DNA of 64,000 nucleotides from Mytilus edulis (Eukaryota > Mollusca > Bivalvia > Mytilida > Mytilidae), in contig NC_092344.1 of assembly GCF_963676685.1 (NCBI RefSeq), forward strand, positions 90,426,749-90,490,748, written 5' to 3'. A program made the position numbers and the translations under genes. Position 1 is the first letter of the stretch, and every line of letters begins with the position of its first letter. Below are positions 1 to 12,600 of this stretch, in pieces. The notes beneath the pieces were generated by a model, which was not told where the DNA came from, searched no databases, and worked only from the letters and a program-made list of their open reading frames with translations.

Positions 1-679
1 CACGTTTAAATGAAGTAACAAACTTATTTTGCCGCCGAAATTTAGGTTGATGTACGTTTTCGAGTAACAAGCACCGGAACTTGCGAAAATGCACGAAGTG
101 ATAAAAAGTTGTAGTTTTATCAAATAACCTGATACACACTGCGAAGACAATGCTTCAACCTCTTTTCTAAAGATAATGAATAGTTTATGTCTGAATTTCT
201 TTAATTATCACTAAAAAATTGATGTTTCATCAACTTGGTAAAAATTGAAAATGTCCGATGACGGAAGCGACTGAAAGCGACTTTCGTCAGGAACAGGGCG
301 ACTTGTTTTCGCTTTTGGGGGTCGGGGAAAGCGAAGTGACGGTCGGGAGGGCGACTTCTTCGCCCAAGTCGCCTGGTAGCGTGAGCCCTGGTTTAAACAC
401 ACCATACCTAAGCCTTATATAAACCACAGAATAGTTTTAAAGTTCAGCTAAAAGCTATTATAATTCCTTCTCATCATGATGAAAATCAAATGTAGCTTTG
501 TTAAAATATGCTGTCAAAGTACAAATATATTAAATTGAACATTAGTAGTTTCTGTACATCAGTATAAAGAGGTATACATTGAAAAGACGACGAACCATAC
601 ATCTAAAAAACAAAAGATCAATATGTGATTTAAATATGTCAAGTTAAGTGATGTAAGATTTGTAATATTTCCATTTCAG
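1..679 (+). other. Intron of COPG (3' part), no exon seen
   Basis: This stretch runs up to the acceptor at 677-679 of the first COPG exon in the window. I see no coding exon of the missing N-terminal part here. A GC-richer patch at about 260-390, with several GCGAC and GAAGTCGCC words, differs from its AT-rich surroundings and may be a repeat relic, but there is no second copy in the window to compare. Confidence 0.6.
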
Positions 680-3600
680 AATACCATGTTACAAAGTATA
701 GAGAGATATATGAAACAAGCCATTGTAGACAAGAACCATGCAGTGTCTAGTGCAGCATTAGTGTCTTCTCTGGTTAGTCTTATAGTTCATATTTTTTATA
801 TCAAGCAAACAAAAAAAGCTCAAGAGTAAATGGTCACATTTTCTACCTTTTTTGTTGTTTGTAGTATAGTTCCTTTTTTTTGCAATGATTGATTTGATTG
901 GTAAATGATGTATCTTGTTTTAACACTCAGTAGGTTTTTTTGTTGTTGTATATTTCACCTTGATGATTAAACATTGAAAATTAGTTTCATAAAATGATAA
1001 TTTTATCTATATTTACCTCCTATTTATACTCTCCTTAAACCATGGAGGTTTCCATAGACATCACAATATAAACAGCTTTAATACAGGAATTATACATATT
1101 TAAACTCTATATTTTTTAGCATTTAAGTAAAGGAAGTCAGGATGTTATAAAGAGATGGGTTAATGAAGCACAAGAGGCTGTATCAAGTGATAATATCATG
1201 GTCCAGGTAAGGAAACAGATTAAAACAATCTTTTTAGGGTCAACATTTTCTAAGGAGTCAAAATATGTAGGTCGGAGAAATAAGACCTGTTCAAAATTTT
1301 ACATTGGCAATCTTCACCATTATTATACCCCCGCTTTAAAAAAGGGGGGGTATACTGTTTTACCTCTGTCTGTCAGTCCGTCCGTCAGTCTGTCCGTCCA
1401 TCAGTCCGTCAGTCAGTCCGTCCCACGAAACTTCGTCACATTTTTCTCAGGAACTACACATCCACCCTTTCTGTAATTTGGTATCAACATTTATATATGT
1501 CAGCCATACCGTGTGATGCATTTTCAGATTCATCACTTGACAACTTTCTGTTTACCGAACACTTGTATGATTTTACACATGATAGCCAAGTTGAAAATTT
1601 TCGTCACATTTTTCTCAGGAACTACAATACAAGGATTTCTGTAATTTGGTTTCAGGATTTATATAAGTCAGCTATACCGTGTGATGCGTTTTCAGATTCA
1701 TCACTCGACAACTTCCTGTTTACCGAACACTTGTATGATTTTACACATGATAGCCAAGTTGAAAATTTTCGTCACATTTTTCTCAGGAACTACAATACAA
1801 GGATTTCTGAAATTTGGTTTCAGGATTAATATAAGTCAGCTATACCGTGTGATACGTTTTCAGATTCATCACTCAACAACTTCCTGTTTACCGAACACTT
1901 GTATGATTTTACACATGATAGCCAAGTTGAAAATTTTTGTCACATTTTTCTCAGGAACTACAATACAAGGATTTCTGAAATTTGGTTTCAGGATTTATAT
2001 AAGTCAGCTATACCGTGTGATGCGTTTTCAGATTCATCACTCGACAACTTCCTGTTTACCGAACACTTGCATATTTTTACACTATTAATATTATCCACTT
2101 GCGGCGGGGGTATCATCAGTGAGCAGTAGCTCGCAGTTTCACTTGTTTTAGCTGTATAAATTGACCAAAAACAAGAAAGTCTATTTAATGTGAAATGAAA
2201 TTGTCAGTAGGCATATGACTTTTTCTTAAATATACCTGATCTTAATAAAGTTTACTTACTATATGTTTGTCTGTATTTTTTCTCGACGCACCAGAATCAA
2301 AATTAAGATCTTTGACTACGAGATTATTTTGCATTTATGTATGACAAATTTGAAAACTCTTGAGAGTGTGTACAGTATTGAAATGAAAAAGTACAGGGAT
2401 AGAATATGCTTCTCTAATGATTTCAAGTGTAATTTTTCTCAATCGTCAACAAATATTGGATTAATGTATTTGTTTATTTTCAGTACCATGCATTAGGCTT
2501 GTTGTACCACATTAGAAAGTATGACAGACTCGCTGTAACCAAACTGGTCAGCAAATTCAGTAAACATTCACTCAAGTCACCATATGCCTACTGTTTGCTC
2601 GTAAGTATTAAAGTTTTTTTAGCTTTGGTCCTCTTTTAGTTAAATTTTGTTCGTATGAAGACAATGATCTGTTTTTAAAACATGATTATTTCATGTATAT
2701 ATTCAACTAATTTATATCAGTTTTGCTTTTTGAACTTGACATGTTTATTACCTTTTTGGTCAAACTATTTGCAAGTTATTTTTGTTGTTGTTTATATGTA
2801 GCAGTCATTGATAACCCTAAGAAAAATAAGAAGATGTTGCAGAAAATGTAAATGTTCCAATGTATCTCCATATCTAATCAAAAATTCCTACTATTGCATA
2901 TTGTGTGCAATAAATTTTATCTGTAAATTTATTGTTGATAAGAAAAAAATATGTGTATATTGTAGATTAGGATTGCCAGTAAACTGATGGAAGAAGAAGG
3001 TGCAGGGTAAGTCCATGAATAAAAGCCATACATCCTAGCAACAACATACCACCAACACAAAAAAAACCACAAACAAAAGTTTCATTCATCTTCACTTCAC
3101 ATTTGCTCTTAAATGAAAATAATATTATAGATTAATGTCAATACTTCAATTTCTCAAGTGAGTACATAATTACTGGAAAAAGTATTTTAGTAAAAATGGA
3201 CAATGTACCATAAAGTTACAGTGACTTGACTGTTAGTGTTGCTATCCACCAATTGCAACTCATTCAAAATTTTGACCAAATTGCAATTTGTTTTATAAAA
3301 TCAAATTGTTCAACTGGTCAGAATATTGAACAAATTATTCAGTCAAAATGTGAAAGTGCAAGGTGATAAAATAAAATATACTTACAATCCTATAAGACTT
3401 TAACTCCACTTTATTGATGGTATTACTAAATCAGTCTATCAATCTGTATAGTTATATTATAGCCATTACCATACTAAAGGTGAACTGTTATATTTTTAAT
3501 TAGTATAAAAATGTCCAAACTAAGCTTTTATATAGTTTTTCTTTCGAAAAGTATTCTATATTCATAAGAATCACACATTATGTGAATAAAAACATTTCAT

Positions 3601-6600
3601 ATTCAGTAAAATATTTGTGAAATTGCAATATGTTTGTAGGAAGGGGAGATAATCTTTTTTGGTTTCAAAAAATCTTTATTCAAAAGAATAGTATTTTAGG
3701 TTATCTCCACAAGGAAACTTATCAATAGCATATTGTTATTTCACACATATTTTACTGAATATATGATGTATTATTTTAAATGATATATGATTCTTATAAA
3801 TATAAAATCCTTTTTGTTTTTAATTGCTATAAAAATGTCCAAACTAAGCTTTTATATAGTTTTTCTTTTGAAAAGGATTTTATATTTATAAGAATCATAT
3901 ATCATTTAAAATAATACATCATATATTCAGTAAAATATGTGTGAAATAACAATATGCTATTGATAAGTTTCCTTGTGGAGATAACCTAAAATACTATTCT
4001 TTTGAATAAAGATTTTTTGAAACCAAAAAAGATTATCTCCCCTTCCTACAAACATATTGCAATTTCACAAATATTTTACTGAATATGAAATGTTTTTATT
4101 CACATAATGTGTGATTCTTATGAATATAGAATACTTTTCGAAAGAAAAACTATATAAAAGCTTAGTTTGGACATTTTTATAGCAATTAAAAATAAAACAG
4201 TTCACCTTTAGTATGGTAATGGCTATAATATAACTATACAGATTGATAGACTGATTTAAAAATACCATCAATAAAGTGGAGTTAAAGTCTTATAGGATTG
4301 TAAGTATGTTTTATTTTATCACCTTGCACTTTCAGTCTTGACTGTGGTTTTCTACAGCAGTTTGTTCAAATTTCTGACCAGTTGAACAATTTGGTTTAAT
4401 AAAACAAATTGCAATTTGGTCAAAATTTTGAATGAATTGCAATTGGTGGATAGCAACACTTACAGTCAAGTCACTGTAAATGATAACAACATTTTTATCA
4501 GACAAACAAAATATTTCAGATTACTTACTTTCAATATTATTAATTTATACATGTACTATATCAATTCACAAGCCCACAATTATATTGGTGTTTCCTAGTT
4601 TTTATATATTTCTTTGATAATTTTTGTTTTCTTTCCACAGAACTGACAGTCCAATGTTTGATTTCATTGAGAATTGTTTGCGTCACAAGAGTGAGATAGT
4701 TATTTATGAGGCAGCACATGCCATTGTCAATCTGAAGAATACTACAGCTAAAGAGTTATCCTCAGCTGTTCCAGTCTTACAACTTTTCTGTAGTTCACCA
4801 AAACCTACACTAAGGTTTGCTGCTATTAGGACTCTCAATAAGGTAAAAAATCAACAAGTATTCAACCTTTAGCTAACCCGACCAAAGGACATAGTTATCA
4901 GGCACTCAAAGAATGTGATGGGTAAAACATGTTTGTGAGCCTTCAAACTAATCAAACTAGGAGACAGCTTTGCAATTGCACACCATAATAAAAATGTGCA
5001 AATATCAGTTGAAAAGGCACTGGACTCATCACAGTACTAAGTCTGAATAAAATACAAAAGATCATGAAATAATTGCATAAGTAGTCACAATAATTGAAGG
5101 CTAGTTCACAGACAAATTTTAATAAAAAACAAACCATTTCCATCAGACCTCTGACATATATTTTATGTTGTTTTGTAGGTTGCTATGAAGCACCCATCAG
5201 TTGTATCATCCTGTAACTTGGAGTTGGAGAACCTGATTACAGATACCAACAGAAGTATAGCAACACTGGCTATTACTACCCTCCTCAAAGTAAGTCACAT
5301 CTGTAAAAAGTTTAGGTATCTGATCTTAGGCACAAGTTTCAGGCCTTTGATTTTGTCAGTAATCTAAGGACTTGGTAGCTTGTGCAATAAAAATTATTTC
5401 TAGAAAAAATATTGTTGATGGAAATTATCTTCAAATTAGATCTGGTAGTAAACAAACCACAAGGATTATTGTTACTGATGTATTTAGATACAGAAACTCA
5501 ATGGAAAATATAAATACTGCCTTCAATAGAATACCCATTTCTGTCGATTATTTTGGGGTTATTGAAATATGAATTCAAGTTTGAAATGAAGAAAAGGTTA
5601 ATTCCAGCTTAATGTTGCTTGTTTTCTGTGGTAATAAGACCGAGAATACGTTTGTTGTTCTGGCAAGATAAAGCTATGTAACTTCAAAACATTTTGAAAA
5701 AAAGAGATTAAGAGAAATAGATTTTTTCTTTTTTTTCTTCTTCAGTATTTCATTCAGGCATATTTTAGAATTAATTGTATGAAGGGGATTGGTATTAACA
5801 GTATGGAATATTATAATGTAGGGGTAATGAGTATCTTAAGTTTTCTCGCAAAAGTGCATAGAATTACTACTGAAAATTGTTTGGCTGGGGGGGGTCTTTG
5901 GAAAAATTGCTTTTCAACCACAAGCTATATTCTGTTTTTTAATAGCCCCCACATAAAATTGGTAAATCTTTGTTTATTTCCTAGTAAATATCTTACATAT
6001 TTTGGAAAACATGAATGTGAAATTCCACAAACCATGATTAATTTCAATCGAATTATAGAGAAACTGTGGTTATATGTCTAATTTTTTTATATTTAAAAAA
6101 AATGTTAATTGTAGACTGGAAGTGAAAGCAGTGTTGACAGATTGATGAAGCAAATTTCTAGCTTTATGAATGAAATATCCGACGAATTCAAGATAGTTGT
6201 TGTACAAGCTATACAGTAAGAAGTTTTATATATATTTCTGTATCACTGATGAACAATGATGAGACAGCAACCCAAATAAAAAAAACCCACATTAAATAGA
6301 AATCTTTATAAGAAATCTGATCTTAGTTCTAACATGGGTTCTTATAGACAACAAGTCACTCTTTTGGTGGCCTGTCCCATATAGTTGATTGCAGTCTTTC
6401 TTTGTTGTCATACTAAGCTTTGTCGTCATCCTCCAACAAGTGTTTACACAGCATCCTTTTACACCTTTCTTTCCACTATTTAAAAGTACTATTTCCGCAA
6501 TACTTTTTACATTGTGTAAAACCAGTACGTAATCCCATTTAATCCAGTTGATCTTATATTTGTCTTTGCATTTATTAGAGACCCCTTAGGACATTGTTAG

Positions 6601-9600
6601 TTCTACAAGCACTGGCTTATGAATAGGAAATTTGTTATATCTGATTTGATTGGTATTATTACCATGATTTTAAAAATATTTAATATGATAGAAAGTCATT
6701 CAGATATCAACCCAGCAACATATTGATACTGAAAACTCACATTTATGACATGATAAGAATTTTTAAATGGCTAAAACCATTACTATATATACATACAAAT
6801 ATTACTATATATACATACAATCAAATATTACTATATATACATACAAATATTAATGTCTTTTCTTTCAGGTCATTATGTTTGAAATTCCCAAGAAAGCACA
6901 ATGTTTTGATGAATTTCCTGTCATCCATGCTTAGAGATGAGGTAATTGAATTTATATAAAAAAAATAGAATAAACAGTAACTTTTAATGTATGTTTTACA
7001 AAGAAATTTCTTGCAGTTATTATAAATCATATGTTTTCCTGTTTAGATGTAGAATAGTGTGACACTTAAGGTGGTACATAACACTACAGGGAGATAACTC
7101 TGTAAAAATCAGCTGAACATTTTTATCAAGTTCTATTGTTAGAAGTATTAAGCAGTTCAATGATCAAAATAAATGTTTTTCAAACTGATATACTGTAAAA
7201 CTATTGTGAGCATTTATTTTTGTGATTTTGTCGTTTTAGACTACAATGCGATTTTATTTTTTTCGGATATTGAGAAAAATCCTGTATAATTATATGAAAA
7301 ATATTAAATTTAATTATTGCGATTATAACCCTGTCGCATTTTTCACAATAATAAAATTATTGCAATAATTTTTGAATGAACAGTATTTACAATACAGTAT
7401 GTGGTTCAAGTTTTTAGAAATTTTTATATTTTTGTCAAAATTTAATGAAAATTTAACGAGCCAAATTGATTTTAGTCCAGGTGTTTGGTACCACCTTAAC
7501 TTGACACATTTAACTCACTTATTGGAAAGCACTTACCAATACTTGAATCATTTATATTTTTTTATTAGTTGATTTTGAAAGTTACTGTCTTTTTAAATAG
7601 TATTAGTGGAGTTACTGATTTCACATTCATATTTATTAAGACTTGTTATGCATTAATTTTTTAGGGTGGGTTTGATTATAAGAAAGCCATTGTTGAGAGT
7701 GTAATCACTATCATAGAAGAAAATCCAGAGGCAAAGGAAGCAGGTCTGTATTTTGTTTCTTTTCTATGGTTATTTTAAAGCCCATTTTGATAATCATGAT
7801 AATTGTTGGACTAAAAGTAGATTTATGAGGAAATATGAGATATGGTAAGAGCCATTATTTGTACCATAAATTGCAAAAAAATAAATTCTTATGTTTCATT
7901 TTATTGATTAATTAATAGAATAGTAAAATCTATACAGTACCTGAACGATGATCATTTTAAAATTGACATTTTAAATGCTGTCATTTTGCACTCAGTTGTG
8001 ATGAATAGCCAACAGGAAATAAAAGCATCACATAGAGGAGTTTTCAAGATAATTTATGATTAAGACTGGACGAATCTTGCTGGATAGAAGGCTTTTATGG
8101 TAAAACACACATTTTATGATGAAACCAAGAAAATATGACATAAAATTTATGATAAATTAAAGAATATTAAATGTTTTTTATTGAATGTAAAATTCAATAT
8201 TGTGAATTTTAGGTCTTGGTCACCTCTGTGAGTTCATAGAGGATTGTGAACATACTGTCTTGGCAACAAAGATTCTCCATTTGTTAGGAAGAGAAGGACC
8301 AAGAACACCAACACCATCTAAATACATCAGATTTATATACAACAGAGTAATACTAGAGAATGCTGCTGTCAGAGCAGGTATGGTTAAGAATATTTTATTT
8401 TACTGAGTATTTGAACTACATTAATTAGAAGAAGATCAAAGATAGAAGTTTATAAAAAAAATTGAGAGATGTCTTTATACAAAACATATAAAAACACATT
8501 CAAGTAAATTATATTTCACATAAAGGCATCAATGTAATACCAATTTCGAAAAAAACCACATTAAAACAAATTTTTTGACCATTCAAAGGCTGAGTAGTTG
8601 TCACATGTTCCAAAACTATGCTAAAACTAATTTGACTAAGATTAACTTAATCTTTTTATTCCAGCTGCTGTAACTGCATTGGCAAAATTTGGTGCTCACT
8701 GTGAAGAATTACTACCTAGCTGTTCAGTTCTGTTAGAAAGGTAATAACCCTCAGTTGTCAATACTTGTTTGACAGAAGTAAGGAAAAAAAGGATGTAAAG
8801 ATTGCATTAAATTAAGGAGTAATTTGTTAAATTTTGGGTATGGTTATCATACTCTGACTTAGAATTAATTGGATGTTGTGTTACAGTAGACTCTGTTATC
8901 ATACTCTGACTTAGAATTCATTGGATATTGTGTTACAGTAGGCTCCACCTAATCTGATATCAGCTAAATGAATATATCAGCTATTGTAATATTATTTCAA
9001 AACACCAAACCCTTCCCTATATGTTTAATGTTAGTTTTATTTGAATATGGGATATCAGAATATATCGTCAAATTCGATAAATATATTCAGGTAATTTTGT
9101 TCAAAACCATGCACAATATTTCCAATGTTTTTCTGACATGAAATGGACCTGGAAGTTACAAATTTACAATTTTGCAGACAAGAAGGTTTTTCGTTTTTAC
9201 TAATTAAAAGGAACTATTTCTTGATAAATTGTTGTCTTTAACCATTATCTTCCTTTGTCATGTGAATTAGATGCTCTTTTACTTCAAATGGTTTGAATTT
9301 ATTTATAAAATATACTCTGTTGTCATGTGCAATACGTTTCTGTTTGGAGAATTTTTATTATACTCTAAATGCTCACAGAATCAGAAATATAATCTAAACC
9401 GAATTTACCTCCTTCTGAATAATTTATAGCAATATATATATATATATAAATCCCTTTTGACAAGAGAAATCTGACTTTTGTCAGAAATAATTTTTTCACA
9501 TGTGCAAAAGTAACCACATGTCATGGATTCAGTTTTTGTTGTTGACTAATTTGTGTCTCGTCCTAGGGTTGAAAAGACATCTCGTTTCCGTTAGGGCTAA

Positions 9601-12600
9601 AGAAAATAATTTGTTTGGCCCATGATATAATGCAGAATGCACAAATCTCTAATAATAAAAAATAACGGGCACACATATCAACCAATCAGGATTAGCCATA
9701 CTTTAAATTCTGAATACCATTTTATGCTCATAAAATGGCTGCGCCCATACAATCTAATGGTGTATTGTAACATATACTTTATTTAATAATATTTTATCAA
9801 TCATGATTATTTTCATCAATTTAACTTTGATTATTTAAAGAAATAAAATCATGACAAATATGATTTTACACAGACATGCTTTGATCTATTTATATAGCCA
9901 AAATGATTTACCTGTGTCATAATGTAAATAATGGAAATTTATTAGCTTACAAAACAAATAAAGACAAACTGTGGATGGTAGATAATAATTCACATAAATA
10001 TTTCATGACATTTGATTTATTTTAATAAACAAAGGATTTAAAAACTGCAAACAAATTTAATCATTACATAATCAGCTGAAGAAGAAGAAGATTATTTTTT
10101 ACACAAACATCATGTTGATGCAACTGATAAAAAAGACTCCATCAATCCTCCAGTCCTTTCACATATTTAGCCATTGTCAGGGTCAGTTACAATACAGGAT
10201 TAGATCTACTCATTATTGCAGAATATTCAATGAATATACATTCATCGTCTAATTGAATATATCGGGTAATCGGATATTTTAGCTGACATTTTGGGTATCC
10301 GATTTGCCGTAGTTTACTGTAGTTGTAAATTTTAACAAAATTAAATATATAATAGGTATTTATTGTAAATGTTGACTTAATTATATGTATAATAGGTAAT
10401 TATTGTAAATTTTGACTAAATTTGTATTGTAGGTGTTTATTGGACACTGATGATGAAGTAAGGGATAGAGCTACATTTTATGTTGATGTTCTGAAACAGA
10501 AACAGAAAGCACTCAATTCTGCTTATATCCTCAATGGTATGTTAAAACATACTACATTTTCACACTCAAATCTATATTTCAGAATGAAAGGCTTTCTCTG
10601 TGATATTTTACAAAAGTCTTAGCCATACATCAAAGCATTGTGATTAGATAAAAAAAACATCATGAATAATTGATTTTTAATCAGTAATATTCCTTGTTCA
10701 TTTTGTAAAACTACCCGTAGCCATTCAGCTTCTGAAAGTTAATTTTTTGTCCAATTATATATTTTTTTTATTCCATCGTCTCAACCTTAGATAGCATTCC
10801 CATAATTTTTTCTTTTTTTGAATAAGATTGTTTTATTTTCATATTTTAGGTTTACAAGTATCTGTGGTTGGATTAGAGAGAGCATTACATAACTACACCC
10901 TGGAACCATCTGAGGCACCATTTGACTTGAAGACTGTTCCACTTGATACTCAACCTGTTTCTGAACAGAAAGGTAATTCATATACATGTTACTTGAACAA
11001 TTTTTACTTCTTTGTATATAAATTGTTTCTGTTGAAAGACACTGAATATGAAACCTGAAATTCTGTGCATTTATAAAAATATTGATCCTATACAAATGCA
11101 AGAAAAAAATGTCGAAAATGGGGAGTAAATTCTCCCGCCAGCAAGTGTAGTTGACCATTTAGCAAGAAGTGAAACCATACTTCCTTGAAATCTTTTAATA
11201 GAAGATGATGAAAAGTGTGATTAACACCTTGTTGTCTACTTTATGAATATTTATGACCATGTTTTTTTTTATGACAAAGTTGATTTATAAAGATCACTAT
11301 ATCTAGTCAGTACATTGTGTTTTATTTGTATAATTGTATTATTTTTAGTTAGGGAACCAGGAGACTCTGTATCCAAGGCAACAGACAAAGTGGTTGCTTC
11401 TACACAAGATATTTATGCAGGTAATTTAATGCACAATTGTTGTTCAAGTTATGTTTATAATACTAAATATGCAGATGATATGGCAAATTGAAATTCTCTG
11501 CAGTTTTTTTTTATTCTCACCAAAAGAAGGTTATATTTTAAGCATAATTAAGATATATAACTTTTGATAGTATACAACTATCTTATCAATAAAATCCAAC
11601 AGCTAATTTCCTTGTATTTTATGTCTATGATAAACAAATGTTGATTTGTACAATTATTATTCATGAAAATACGCCCTTGGAGAATTTTCATATTTATAGT
11701 ATAAACCAATCTAACAAAAATCATATATTTGATCTTTAGACAAATTTACAGCAAAACCAGAATAAACCTTCCTACCTTGTCATGGACAGAAAATATACAA
11801 GATTCAATTAATACTAAAATCTGATCACACAATACTGATATGCATAAATCTTTTATTGTGTACTTCAGAACGATTGGCTGCTGTTCCTGAGTTCTCTAAC
11901 CTTGGATCTTTGTTCAAGTCCTCCAGTCTGCCAGTGGAGCTTACAGAATCTGAAACAGAATACATGGTCCAGTGTGTTAAACACTGCTTTGGTAGATACA
12001 TGGTCTTCCAGGTATGATTAAGACTTAATGAGGAAATTAAAAAAGTTATAAATTATAAATAAGGACAGCTTGGTGGTCAGTGCATTTAACACTGCTTTGA
12101 CAGATACATGAATGTATCCAGTTTTACTATTGACTTTGAATATTGTTGAAACAAATGTAGTCAAATGCTTAAGCCATTGGATTGAAAGATGCTAATAAGT
12201 TGGCAGATTTTCGTGAGAGGTTTATGTTTTTTTTGGTGCTAATTTCATTGTTAAATATATTTGAGATAATATACCCTTGCATAAATTTAATAGTTTTATC
12301 TTTAAGAATAGTTAAAACCAGGAATTGGGCTAGAAAAAAGGAAAACCTCTTGCAAACAGGTTTCTCATTTACAGAACATTGTCTTCCAGGTTAAGCAGTT
12401 TTCTGATGTAATCCCATGTGTTAGTAGATGTTTTGATTTATGAATTTGGCTGAAAAAGAGGAATAGAAAAATAATGCATTCTGAAAACAACAAAATTTCC
12501 TCAAACCATAAAAATAAATTACCAGTAAAGTGTTTAATATCTTATATTACAGTTTGATTGCACCAATACACTCAATGATCAGGTTCTAGAGAATGTGACA

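Noticed and set aside
1497..2129. Open frames of 76-135 codons, some reading the same peptide twice
   Set aside because: The 168-bp tandem unit is a multiple of three, so any open phase repeats itself. It is part of a mobile element.
4065..4598. 60-68 codon frames near the COPG exon at 4641
   Set aside because: They lie in the inverted repeat and have no similarity to gamma-COP; the exon boundaries are fixed by family sequence.
10787..11158. 123-codon minus-strand frame
   Set aside because: Antisense of the COPG exon 10850-10972 and its flanks; no independent support.
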